DNA of 64,000 bases from Fibrobacterota bacterium. Lineage in GTDB: Bacteria > Fibrobacterota > Chitinivibrionia > Chitinivibrionales > Chitinispirillaceae. Numbering within the stretch: position 1 is the stretch's first letter; each line of letters opens with the position of its first letter. The stretch is from NCBI GenBank assembly GCA_023459055.1, contig JAEWVR010000004.1, positions 124,001 to 188,000 of the forward strand, given 5' to 3'. The notes beneath the pieces were generated by a model. It was given only the letters and a program-made list of their open reading frames with translations, searched no databases and was not told where the DNA came from. A program made the position numbers and the translations under genes. Positions 35,924-45,004 of this stretch are shown piece after piece.

Positions 35924-36682
35924 TCAACGCTGTACACATCTGAAGCCCAGACTTACATCAGCGAAATCAGGTACTGACCAGTTTCTGTTTCGCACCCGCA
36001 ACTGTGAACCCGTAGAATACCAGCCTCCACCCCGTATCACTCTGTAAAGACCGACATCAGGCCCTGATGGATCCATGGTTTCAGACCAGGCATAATAATC
36101 ACGGGCATAATAATCATTTGTCCACTCCCAGACATTTCCGGTCATATCACATAAATTAAAAGCATTTGCGGCTCTGGAACATACGTTGTCAGGTTTGCTA
36201 TTTGATGGTTGTACGCACCGTGAATCATCCGGAGCATCATTTCCCCAGGCAAATTCAGCATTATTCCCCGATGATGCAGCATATTCCCACTGTGCCTCAG
36301 ATGGCAATGTTTTTCCATAAGATTTGCAATATGCCAGAGCCTGATACCAGGTTACACATACAACCGGAATATCAGGACCACGTCGTTCCCGGGGTACCAT
36401 CACATTTTCAAACGCGCCATTTTTCCATACTTTGCACAAACCATCGGTATAATGGGCAGGAGTACATTTTCCGCTTTGTACGCATGCTTCATAGGCAGCT
36501 TCCGTAACTTCTGTTTTATCTGCCCTGAAAGAAGATAGTGTAACCACATGCTCCGGACGCTCATCATCGGTACCGTTTGTGCTCCCCATCGTAAAAGATC
36601 CGCCAGTTATAGGTATTGACTGAGAACAAATAGTTACAGCAACGGCAAACAGTAACAGACATTTTTTTTCTAAAAGAATCAT
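35924..36682 (-). CDS. SUMF1/formylglycine-generating-enzyme-like secreted protein
   Basis: 252 residues with a signal peptide (LLFAVAVTICSQS) and a single SUMF1 domain: GGSFTMGSTNGTDDERPEHVVTLSSF, DKTEVTEAAYEACVQSGKC, LPSEAQWEYAASSG, NLCDMTGNVWEWTNDYY, RVIRGGGWYS and VSLGFRCV. The cysteine pair that oxidises substrate in true formylglycine enzymes is not seen at the expected place near the end, so a binding or structural role is more likely. Its ATG overlaps the PEGA gene stop by 4 bases. Another SUMF1 domain ends the protein at 4858-7611. Confidence 0.85.
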   Translation of the reverse strand: MILLEKKCLLLFAVAVTICSQSIPITGGSFTMGSTNGTDDERPEHVVTLSSFRADKTEVTEAAYEACVQSGKCTPAHYTDGLCKVWKNGAFENVMVPRERRGPDIPVVCVTWYQALAYCKSYGKTLPSEAQWEYAASSGNNAEFAWGNDAPDDSRCVQPSNSKPDNVCSRAANAFNLCDMTGNVWEWTNDYYARDYYAWSETMDPSGPDVGLYRVIRGGGWYSTGSQLRVRNRNWSVPDFADVSLGFRCVQR

Positions 36683-37443
36683 TTATTTCCTGAAAAATCA
36701 ATTATGGTAATTATACCCGCAAACAAAACAAACGCAATCCCTAGAATCAATGATGTTGTTCTGGACTTATCTCTTTTTTGTTTTGCATCGGTACGCTTTC
36801 CTGCATTAATCACTGCAGTGTCCTGCACCATTTTACACAGAAGAGTATCTGTTTTGCCACTTGTTATAGTAATCTTTTTCTCATAAGGCAGGAATGTCTC
36901 TTTGGTCAGTTTCAGATCATAGTCACCAGGTTTTAATGTTGAAATTGTGACCGGAGCGACACCTTTGGCATCCCCATTGAACGTTACCGCAGCACCTGCG
37001 GGATCACTTGTAATGACCAGATTCCCCGGTTGCTGAAGTGTAATTGTCAATTCCTTCACACTTTGCGAATCAATAACTGCGGTGACTTTTTTCTGATAGT
37101 AGCCCTTCTTTTTCAAAATAAAAGTGTGTTCTCCTGCTTTCAAACCGGTAAGAACCAGTGGACTAAGTCCTTTCAGGGAATCATTCATTAAAATTGCAAC
37201 ACTATCAGGATCGGTTTTAATGGTAACAGAAAAAGTAACCGCAGAATCCATTTTCTGAACGACAGCCTGTATTGTGTCGATAAGATTTTTTGCAGCAGCA
37301 ACCGTATCATTCTTAACATTTGCTGAAGAGTCTTTTAATGTAACCGTTTTGGTACTTTTATCAGATGTTGATTCAGCATTTTGTGCCATTGATACAGATG
37401 CGATAAGAAACACACCCATAGCCAACGTAAAAAAACGATTCAT
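36679..37443 (-). CDS. PEGA-domain envelope protein
   Basis: 254 residues from ATG 37443, chosen because GGGAG lies 8 bases upstream; an earlier ATG at 37461 has no site. A signal peptide ends near VSMAQ, a Lys/Thr/Asp-rich linker follows, then two PEGA domains (about 75-140, TIKTDPDSVAILMND to GYYQKKV; about 145-210, LVITSDPAGAAVTFNGDAKG to FLPYEKKI), a basic stretch (KRTDAKQKRDKSR) and a C-terminal membrane segment. PEGA domains are found in surface proteins. It opens the operon with the SUMF1 and CBM9-like genes. Confidence 0.8.
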   Translation of the reverse strand: MNRFFTLAMGVFLIASVSMAQNAESTSDKSTKTVTLKDSSANVKNDTVAAAKNLIDTIQAVVQKMDSAVTFSVTIKTDPDSVAILMNDSLKGLSPLVLTGLKAGEHTFILKKKGYYQKKVTAVIDSQSVKELTITLQQPGNLVITSDPAGAAVTFNGDAKGVAPVTISTLKPGDYDLKLTKETFLPYEKKITITSGKTDTLLCKMVQDTAVINAGKRTDAKQKRDKSRTTSLILGIAFVLFAGIITIIDFSGNK

Positions 37444-37740
37444 AGTACATTCTCCCGTCACAAGTTAATAACATTTTCACCAGCCAGAAAGTATATTTGT
37501 AATCTTAAAATTGATGGATGTCTGTGCTCATTTCTCTGCCGGTGTTTTGAGAAATTGGATTGTATGCCATCAGATATTTGTTTTTCTAAATATACAACAT
37601 TGTTTTGGTATCACCATAGTATTATGAGGAGAATCAAAATTATGGCAATACAGAGAACTTTTAGTGTGATTATAAGACAGAGAACATCCATAACAATGTA
37701 ATCTGTTCTTTTTGTAGCCTTCAAATACTAAGGTTTACCC

Positions 37741-40296
37741 GTGAGAAAAGCAGTCATATATTCATCTGGCGCACATTACCTGCTGTTGATTTTTATTGTG
37801 TCTTTGTTTGTGTGTCCGGTATCATCACAGACACAAGTAAGCATACCTAAAGACACCCTGATAAAGAATCATAACGATTCATTATCAACTCCCGATACTG
37901 TGCAAAAAAAGAAATCAAGTCAGGAAATTACCGACACTGTTTATTATGAATCAGATCAGATTGATTACGATTCTGACAATAAGATTCTTACACTCATCGG
38001 TAAATCCACAATGAAATATCAAAAGATCACGCTTAATGCTGATACCATTGTCTATGATATCAACAACAGTCTCTTTACAGCCAGTGGTAAACCGATGCTT
38101 ATTGACAATGCAGACACCACTGTTGGAGAACAAATGGTGTACAACATTAAAACCCGACGAGGCCGGGTGCAATATGCCACAACACATCTCAGTGATGGTT
38201 ACTTTCATGGTGCAAGAATTGTTAAAACGCCAAAAGATGAGGTGTATGTTGATGCCGGCGATTATACGACCTGTGAAGAGGCAGAAAAACCTCATTATTT
38301 CTTTTATGGGAAAAATATTAAAATTATACCAAAAGATAAAATTGTCAGCAGACCGGTTGTCCTTAACATCGGCAATACACCGGTCGCGGCACTACCCTAC
38401 TTCGTTTTTCCAATTGAGAAAAATCGAAAAAGCGGTATTCTGACACCATCATGGGGGGGACATCCGACAGGTGGCGGATACATAGAAAATATCGGTTACT
38501 ATTATGTTCCTAATGACTATGTCGATTTTCTCGCACGTGGTAAAGTTACAGAGTTCAGGGAGTTTGTTCTTGAAGGAGCAAGTAAGTATGCATGGAAATA
38601 TCATTTAAATGGCAGTATCAATGCACGATCGGTAGTATCGACTGCGTTTGCAAATGAATCGAAACAATGGGCTCTTGACTACACACATAACCAGCAGCTG
38701 ACACCAAGCGGCCTTACAACATTAAGTGGACGCGGAAATCTCATATCAAATAAGAAATTATACCAGGAATCATCAGAAGACGCTGATGAACTTACCAACC
38801 AGAATCTTACAGCCAACTTCGCCTTTGCTCACCGGTTTGAAAAAATTAATGCAAGTCTGAATGTGGCATGGAACAGGACCCATAACCTTATCACCGACAG
38901 TATCAGCGAAAATCTCCCATCCATAAAATTCAACCTTCCATCACGCCCGATATTTCCTCAAAAAGAGGGAGAAAGCAGTGATAGCGCGAAATGGTATAAT
39001 AAAATTAATATCAGCTACAATGCATCCGGTAATGTACGACATATAAAGGTAAAAAGCGAAAACAGTCTTGACACATTTAATTCCGGTATGCATAACGCTG
39101 TTTCTTTAAATGCACCGCTTTCACTTTTCAAGCATATACGTATTACCCCTAACATTAATGCCCGACTTTCAACATTTGACAATTATACCGATACCACACT
39201 GCTTGGAATCCGGTATGATACACTACTTGTCCATGACACACTCAAGTCAACCGCAAAAGATAATCGTCACACTGATTACACAGAGATAAAACGTGATACT
39301 TTGACAAAAGATAATCGGGGTGATCCCGACACAATTATTATCACTAAGTCAAAGATTACTAAAACCGAGATGCGCCAGAGTCACAATTCAGTAATTAATA
39401 ACGCATGGTGGGACGCCGGTATCTCTGCATCAACAAATTTATACGGTCTATTCCCGATCCGGATATTCAACTTTGCCGGTTTACGTCATACATTTTCTCC
39501 ATCAGTAAGTTATACTTTTACTCCTGAGTATAATCAGGATAAGCGTTTTGCAAATATTGGTATTCCAATAGCAGCAGCAACAAAACAGCGACAGGTGATG
39601 ACATTTTCTCTTTCAAATCAGTTTGACGGCAAGATTTTGAAGTCGGTCAAGGAAGAGGAAAAACCATCAGAGGTGAAATTTTCCATCCTGAGCGGAAGCG
39701 TTTCCGCAAGCTATGATTTTGAGGCAGAAAAAGAAAAATGGAGTGACCTATCAGTAAGTGCATCAACTGGTATCAAAATGATTCGCCTCAATTATTCATC
39801 ATCATTCTGGCTCTATGATCAAAGTTCTTCGCTTTCTGCGCCGATCCTTAAAACGATGAATCTTTCATTGTCAACCGGGTCACTTGGCGCACGGGGAAAA
39901 TTATGGGGTGGCAATCTGCTCGAACTTGATTCATTGACAAAATTCGATAAGAACCGTCACGAAAAAGGTGGTGCCCAAAACTGGGACTTCAGCTTTACGC
40001 CGACATATTCCTATTCGATGAGCAGGGCAACACAAACATCAATGTTTATACCAGCAAAGCAGTATTCACTAAGTGCATCAGCAAATATCAACTTCACACC
40101 AAACTGGTCATTAAGCTGGAGCAGTAGTTACAATTTTACAGAAAACCAGTGGGTACAAAACAGCATTAATATTCACTGCGACCTCGAATGCTGGGATATG
40201 CGTTTCCAATGGAGGCCTGAGCGACTCAATCCCGGATATTACTTTGTTGTTAATATAAAGAAGATACCGGAGATCAAGTGGGAACAGCGACAGTAG
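37741..40296 (+). CDS. lptD: LPS-assembly outer-membrane protein LptD
   Basis: 851 residues, GTG start with AAGG 7 bases upstream. After a signal peptide (LLLIFIVSLFVCPVSSQ) comes an OstA/LptA-like jellyroll (DTVYYESDQIDYDSDNKILTLIGKSTMKYQKITLNADTIVYD, about 65-200), then the barrel from about 215 (PYFVFPIEKNRKSGILTPSWG is a conserved LptD block). Repeated aromatic strands follow to the end. A Ser/Thr/Asp-rich insert at about 480-560 (RDTLTKDNRGDPDTIII) is probably an extracellular loop. It inserts LPS in the outer leaflet. Tandem repeats directly follow its stop. Confidence 0.9.
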   Translation: MRKAVIYSSGAHYLLLIFIVSLFVCPVSSQTQVSIPKDTLIKNHNDSLSTPDTVQKKKSSQEITDTVYYESDQIDYDSDNKILTLIGKSTMKYQKITLNADTIVYDINNSLFTASGKPMLIDNADTTVGEQMVYNIKTRRGRVQYATTHLSDGYFHGARIVKTPKDEVYVDAGDYTTCEEAEKPHYFFYGKNIKIIPKDKIVSRPVVLNIGNTPVAALPYFVFPIEKNRKSGILTPSWGGHPTGGGYIENIGYYYVPNDYVDFLARGKVTEFREFVLEGASKYAWKYHLNGSINARSVVSTAFANESKQWALDYTHNQQLTPSGLTTLSGRGNLISNKKLYQESSEDADELTNQNLTANFAFAHRFEKINASLNVAWNRTHNLITDSISENLPSIKFNLPSRPIFPQKEGESSDSAKWYNKINISYNASGNVRHIKVKSENSLDTFNSGMHNAVSLNAPLSLFKHIRITPNINARLSTFDNYTDTTLLGIRYDTLLVHDTLKSTAKDNRHTDYTEIKRDTLTKDNRGDPDTIIITKSKITKTEMRQSHNSVINNAWWDAGISASTNLYGLFPIRIFNFAGLRHTFSPSVSYTFTPEYNQDKRFANIGIPIAAATKQRQVMTFSLSNQFDGKILKSVKEEEKPSEVKFSILSGSVSASYDFEAEKEKWSDLSVSASTGIKMIRLNYSSSFWLYDQSSSLSAPILKTMNLSLSTGSLGARGKLWGGNLLELDSLTKFDKNRHEKGGAQNWDFSFTPTYSYSMSRATQTSMFIPAKQYSLSASANINFTPNWSLSWSSSYNFTENQWVQNSINIHCDLECWDMRFQWRPERLNPGYYFVVNIKKIPEIKWEQRQ

Positions 40297-40299
40297 GTT

Positions 40300-40366
40300 G
40301 GGGGGGGGAATCCAGTAGCCAGTAGCCAGTAGCCAGTAGCCAGTAGCCAATAGCCAATAGCCAGTG
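40300..40366. repeat. G9 tract and tandem heptamer repeat
   Basis: After the lptD stop come nine G residues (40300-40308), then five copies of CCAGTAG (40312-40346) and two of the variant CCAATAG (40347-40360), ending with a partial copy. It lies between the converging lptD and ThiI-like genes and codes for nothing. Copy number probably varies by slippage. Confidence 0.95.
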
Positions 40367-40401
40367 CCAGAAGCTAACAGTGACTCATCGTTGGTCTTTG
40401 A

Positions 40402-41391
40402 CTAAATCCTTATCCTGGAGCATGATTTGTCGTCTGCTGGTTTTACTTTTACTGTTTTGACAATTGTTTCATTGACAAAGAGAATTACGTTAGCTGACTC
40501 GGCATCTTTTTCTTTTGAATAGCGTGCGAGCAGTGATGCGCATTGCGAAAGGTCGGATTCTGTGTATTCGCCACGAATCAACCCTATCGGCCCCGGTGTA
40601 TCTGCCATTTGAAGATAATTGTTATCAGGTTCAAGAAGTTTCAGTAGTATCTGATTCTCGCTGTTATTTCGTGCGACGATACATTTGCATTTGTCAGAAA
40701 TTCTGAAATGACGGCCATATGCAATGAGTTTCAGTTCGTTTAAGCCGAAATCGGGTGAATATTTTGCCAGTTCGTGAAAACGATTTGATGGATCAATCAT
40801 GGTAAGAACACATCCACCAGCCGGTGCTCCATGTACCAGATTATACTTTTTTGAATACTCAAGTTGAACAATCCTGCTACGCCCCTTCCAGTCAAAAAGT
40901 TTCTCTCTGTCAACAAGGCCATTTTCCTCTGCAATTGTCGGTGGAAAATGTTTCGCGGAAAGCGGACGTAAAAGAATCCCTTTAACATCAGCCCTTTTCT
41001 CAATCGCGTTCATCATGTTGATACCCTGCGACATTGGTCGCTGACCTGCAACCTCACCTGTTGCGATAAATGATGCACCACACTTCAGCATTATAATTTT
41101 CGCATGTATTAAACGCCTTATCCTGCAGTCAACACAGGGATTTGCATTCTTTCCAAATCCGAAATACGGATTTTTCATCATTGATGCAAACTCCAACCCC
41201 TCTTCAACTATATCAAGTTCAAGTTCAAGCGATTCTGCTACCTTACAAATACTCTTATGTGTAAATCCGATACCTGAATAGAACGGTAAAACATAATGTA
41301 CCAGCTTAATCCTGAGCCCCATTGATTTTAAATGATGCGCAACGATTGTACTATCAAGCCCGCCACTAAACATCACAATACCATCAAACAT
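40402..41391 (-). CDS. PP-loop ATP pyrophosphatase, ThiI/MnmA-like, with C-terminal NFACT-R-like part
   Basis: 329 residues from ATG 41391, chosen because AAGGGG stands 5 bases upstream; the GTG at 41397 falls within that site. The PP-loop SGGLDST is at about residues 9-15, then ANPCVDCRIRRLIHAK and TGEVAGQRPMSQ, the hallmarks of ThiI-like tRNA thiolation enzymes without THUMP domain. The last 120 residues (FRISDKCKCIVARNNSENQILLKLL, GPIGLIRGEY) resemble the NFACT-R fold. It probably adds sulfur to tRNA, using the CxxC. It stands alone and converges on lptD. Confidence 0.75.
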   Translation of the reverse strand: MFDGIVMFSGGLDSTIVAHHLKSMGLRIKLVHYVLPFYSGIGFTHKSICKVAESLELELDIVEEGLEFASMMKNPYFGFGKNANPCVDCRIRRLIHAKIIMLKCGASFIATGEVAGQRPMSQGINMMNAIEKRADVKGILLRPLSAKHFPPTIAEENGLVDREKLFDWKGRSRIVQLEYSKKYNLVHGAPAGGCVLTMIDPSNRFHELAKYSPDFGLNELKLIAYGRHFRISDKCKCIVARNNSENQILLKLLEPDNNYLQMADTPGPIGLIRGEYTESDLSQCASLLARYSKEKDAESANVILFVNETIVKTVKVKPADDKSCSRIRI

Positions 41392-41732
41392 TATCACCCC
41401 TTAGTTGTTTTGAGCTCCTAAAATACAATTAATTCTGATGGTATGTTAATCATTTTTGTGGACATGGCAGTTTATACTTTTACAGTCCATACTTATAATG
41501 TGATTACAGCAAAGTTACTCAGATAAACTACTTGTATACTATATAAGTACATTGCTTTTATAACTCCTGCAACTAAAACGATTAATGGGAAAAAAATGAT
41601 ATACTAAATCAGGTAATGGTAATTATTAAAAACATCTGATCTAAGGTGATCCAAATCCCCCAAATACCGATAGGATGAATGATTGTTACATTATATTTTA
41701 TGAAGTAATAAAGAACCAGATTATAACAGGGA
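41392..41732. other. Intergenic region, 341 bases, between divergent genes
   Basis: Contains a good plus-strand promoter at 41471-41499. Nothing else is recognised. Confidence 0.4.
41471..41499 (+). promoter_or_regulatory. Putative promoter of lpxL
   Basis: TTTATA (41471-41476), a 17-base spacer, and TATAAT (41494-41499). It would give a leader of about 230 bases to lpxL, so another promoter nearer the gene may exist. Confidence 0.4.
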
Positions 41733-42617
41733 ATGCTTTTGAAAATATCTACTTATAAACTTGAATATTATCTACTTGTTGTTATCCAGAAACTAATCAG
41801 TGTTCTGCCGCGCAGATTGACATTAATGTTAGGATCATCCGCAGGTGTACTACTCGCTATTTTCAAACCATTTAAAAAAACAATTTATGGAAATTTGCGT
41901 TACTGCGAATACTGGAATGATCGTCAAATTGACATAATTGTACCAAATCTTTACAAAATGATGGGACGTTATATAAGTGACTTTCTCAGGACCGGTGATA
42001 CAAAGATACCCTATCATGTGCACGACTACGATAAATTCCAGAATGCACTTGATGAAAAAAACGGTGTTGTTGTCATTCTTGCACATATTGGCAATTGGGA
42101 GATTCTCGCACAGATTTATGGAAAAACAGTTGACGGATTAAATGTCATCGCCAAACCGATGAAAAATCAATATGTTGATAAATGGCTCGCAGATAAACGC
42201 GGATCAACAGGAGTTACAACAATTTACGCTCAACAGGCGTTACGAAAAATGATGGACGTTCTTGGGAAACAAAAGGGTGTTGTCGCAATTCTTATTGATC
42301 AACACGCCGGAGTCCACGGTACCATGATACCGTTTCTTGGTAAAGAAGCAAATACGGTTCGCACAGTCGCAGGAATTGTAAAAAAAACAAATTGCGCCGT
42401 AGTTCCCACCTATTCGATAATGCAGCCTGATGGTTCCTACGATATCTATATTGACAGAATTCAAAATCCCGACATTACCGGTCTCACTGATGATCAGGCG
42501 ATTGAAATGCTTCAGAAACAACACAATGACATTATTTCACAATGGATCCGCAATTATCCGGAGCATTATTTTGGATGGTTTCACAAACGATACAGAAATA
42601 TCATCAGTTACAACTGA
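41733..42617 (+). CDS. lpxL: Lipid A biosynthesis acyltransferase
   Basis: 294 residues. An N-terminal membrane anchor (about 10-50) is followed by the LpxL/HtrB acyltransferase pattern: the HX4E motif in ILAHIGNWEIL, IAKPMKN, IDQHAGVHGTMIPFLGK, and near the end YPEHYFGWFHKRY. It adds a secondary acyl chain to lipid A at the inner membrane. With lptD, gmhA and lnt it shows that the organism makes LPS. Which chain it adds cannot be told from sequence; LpxM is less likely. Confidence 0.88.
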   Translation: MLLKISTYKLEYYLLVVIQKLISVLPRRLTLMLGSSAGVLLAIFKPFKKTIYGNLRYCEYWNDRQIDIIVPNLYKMMGRYISDFLRTGDTKIPYHVHDYDKFQNALDEKNGVVVILAHIGNWEILAQIYGKTVDGLNVIAKPMKNQYVDKWLADKRGSTGVTTIYAQQALRKMMDVLGKQKGVVAILIDQHAGVHGTMIPFLGKEANTVRTVAGIVKKTNCAVVPTYSIMQPDGSYDIYIDRIQNPDITGLTDDQAIEMLQKQHNDIISQWIRNYPEHYFGWFHKRYRNIISYN

Positions 42618-43141
42618 TTCCATTGCCTCATATTACTGACCATTTTCCGTTCATCAACGGGGATAAAATAGTACATTATCACCAGAAACATTTCTCACTT
42701 TTTCACTAATATAATTAGTGTTGTATCCTTGGAAAAATTCACTAAATTGCTTGTACCAGCATAATACAAACACTATATTTACAGATTAAGTTAAAAAATA
42801 TTATTATCAGTCCATAAGAAATATCAATAGCATTTTACTTAATCTTTAAAGGGTATCCGGACAAATAACAAGTTTTAAAATTTCTCTTATTGTCTGTTTC
42901 TATGAGATTACTTATTTTTTATTATACTCAGGAAAATTCCGATCAGGATGTGTCGATTTCAAAATTAAAATCCATTAGAATGCTCTGAGTTCGTCTCATT
43001 AACAAAATTAGCCTGTGGTTAAAAGTTTCCACTAACATTCTAAAACAAAACCAACATTGTCCGTTTACCTTTATAAACTTAAAATGCATCGAATTGGTTT
43101 AGAAAACTATAACAACAAATATTTAAAAAGGCGGCTACAAA
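42618..43141. other. Intergenic region, 524 bases
   Basis: Very AT-rich. A palindrome CACTAAT/ATTAGTG (42704-42720) and a promoter for the Ndk gene (43057-43085) are seen. No open frame or RNA gene was recognised. Confidence 0.45.
43057..43085 (+). promoter_or_regulatory. Putative promoter of the Ndk-like gene
   Basis: TTGTCC (43057-43062), a 17-base spacer, and TAAAAT (43080-43085), about 56 bases before the ATG at 43142. Confidence 0.45.
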
Positions 43142-43858
43142 ATGGGTTCTTCGCAAACATTGGTTCTTTTCAAACCGGATGCATTAAAAAACTCCCTGTC
43201 CGGCTATCTTCTTACCATGCTTTCAGAGTTTAATACAGGTTTAATTATTGCCGGAATGAAAGTAGTTCATGTAAGTACAATGCTTGCAGAAGAGCATTAT
43301 GCAGAACATAAGGGGAAAAGCTTTTTCCCCTCCGTGATTGACTATATCGCAGGCAGGCGGCATTTTGCAAACGAACCGCATCGTCAACGAGTCGTCGCCC
43401 TTGTATTTCAGGGGATCGATGCTGTAAAAGTGGTTCGGGATGTTTGTGGACCTACAGATCCGGTCAAAGCCAGAGAACAGAAACCTGGATGTATCCGGTC
43501 ACTGGGTATGACACATATCATTAATGATCAAAATGGCAAAGTGATCGATAGTCAGATGGAAAATCTGATTCATGCATCAGCGAATGACATTGATGCTGAG
43601 CGTGAGATAAAATTATGGTTTAAGCCAATCGATATCCCTCCAATGCTCCGGTCTTATCCGGCAGAAATGTGTAAAAAGCATTACTATATTAATAACGGCC
43701 TACTCTCTGATGAATATTCAGATCATGCAGTCTGCCTGGTTGCTCCCGGGGATGTTGTTTGGAAATCTGATCTTGACAGCCTTGAAGTGCTGCTTCAGAA
43801 AAAGACTGCTGCTGTTGCTCTTGAATCTATTGCAGCAAAATATCTGGTTAACACCTGA
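43142..43858 (+). CDS. ndk: Nucleoside diphosphate kinase, long form with C-terminal extension
   Basis: 238 residues, against about 140 for ordinary Ndk. The Ndk domain covers about 1-165: LVLFKPDA, YAEHKGKSFF (the usual YxxH..KPFF), VVRDVCGPTDPVKA and the active-site histidine in NLIHAS, where most enzymes have NxxHGSDS. An insert KARE-QKPGCIRSLGMTHIINDQNGKVID stands before the active site. The extra 70 C-terminal residues (MLRSYPAEMCKKHYYINNGLL, then VCLVAPGDVVWKSDLDSLEVLL) match nothing I know. It balances NTP and NDP pools. It has its own promoter. Confidence 0.8.
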   Translation: MGSSQTLVLFKPDALKNSLSGYLLTMLSEFNTGLIIAGMKVVHVSTMLAEEHYAEHKGKSFFPSVIDYIAGRRHFANEPHRQRVVALVFQGIDAVKVVRDVCGPTDPVKAREQKPGCIRSLGMTHIINDQNGKVIDSQMENLIHASANDIDAEREIKLWFKPIDIPPMLRSYPAEMCKKHYYINNGLLSDEYSDHAVCLVAPGDVVWKSDLDSLEVLLQKKTAAVALESIAAKYLVNT

Positions 43859-44141
43859 TACTATTAATGACAAATCTTTACAGTGTTTGATTGTATACCA
43901 GCTTGAAACCTCTTGCAGTTTTTATAGACAACTAAAGAAACGTGTACCAGGGAATATTCCTTCGGTCACGTTCATTTGTTTCTGAACGTACCTTGCAGAA
44001 TTAAATACCACCTTTAATATTCTCCACTGAATCACTGTTACCAAGAGAGTTTTCTGAAGCCCAACCTGGGACCGGCAGAGCAACAAACACATCAAAATAT
44101 CCGGATTTTCAAACCCGATTTACATTAAGTATATTTAATCA

Positions 44142-44882
44142 ATGAATGAAAAACTTGAGAATACCAGATTTTTTAATATCATTATCATTCTTCTTTCGCT
44201 TGTTCTTCATGGTGTTGTAATTATTCTATTTTTTATGATTCCACCTCAAAAACGTGCTCCTTATAAGCGTAAAACCTTTAATGTCGTTGAACTGCAGCGA
44301 GGAACACCAGACATAGCGAAACCACAAGCGGAAGTTAAAAAAAAGACCACGCCTCAAAAGCCAAAAACTATAGAATCTCAAAAGCAACCTCCTCCTCAGC
44401 AAATTCAGGAGCAGCCTCAGGTTCCGGTTGAAACGACGACTCCGGAGGTTATTACACCTGATAATGCACAAAATGATCAAAGTGCAGTTTCCGTCCCTCA
44501 GGGAACATCTCATCCGGAACCAGGACCGGCGTCGCAAACGTCATCGCAGCAAACATCACAAACGTCTGCACAGCAGGGAACCGTTTTCGGAACCGTTGAT
44601 GCGGGGGTGACGGGATTGATACCGGTAAAGCTCTATGCCCCGAAACCTGCATACCCCCCTATTGCGCAGGACCTTGGAATTACCGGAACAGTCATTGCCA
44701 TATTATCAATAGATGAAAACGGCAAGGTTACCGAAGTACAGATTAAAAGCGCGCCTCACAAATCTATGTCCGATGAAGTAAAGCGAACACTGCTTACCTG
44801 GAAATTCAAGCCATTTATTTACAAAGGAGAGAGAGTGATCGTCAAAAAATTTATACAGGAAATTGAGTATAGCGAGCAGTAA
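44142..44882 (+). CDS. tonB: TonB family energy transducer
   Basis: 246 residues. One membrane segment (IIIILLSLVLHGVVIILFFMI) anchors it; a Pro/Lys/Gln-rich periplasmic linker follows (about 60-150) and the TonB domain closes the protein (KPAYPPIAQDLGITGTVIAILSIDENGKVTEVQI, LLTWKFKPFIYKGERV). It passes energy from the inner membrane to outer-membrane receptors. No exbB/exbD or TonB-dependent receptor is next to it. The linker is rich in TSQQTSQT-type repeats. Confidence 0.88.
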   Translation: MNEKLENTRFFNIIIILLSLVLHGVVIILFFMIPPQKRAPYKRKTFNVVELQRGTPDIAKPQAEVKKKTTPQKPKTIESQKQPPPQQIQEQPQVPVETTTPEVITPDNAQNDQSAVSVPQGTSHPEPGPASQTSSQQTSQTSAQQGTVFGTVDAGVTGLIPVKLYAPKPAYPPIAQDLGITGTVIAILSIDENGKVTEVQIKSAPHKSMSDEVKRTLLTWKFKPFIYKGERVIVKKFIQEIEYSEQ

Positions 44883-45004
44883 CCACTCCTGCAGAATTCC
44901 TTTTTGAGATTAGTAAAGCAGGCAACAAAATTCCATTGTCAGGATTTGTGCTATTTTTAACTGAAAGAGTGCATTTTGATACGATCGCAACACGATCCGG
45001 TATT

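Noticed and set aside
35924..36682. Reading the SUMF1 protein as an active formylglycine-generating enzyme
   Set aside because: The catalytic cysteine pair is not evident near the end and no sulfatase gene is close by.
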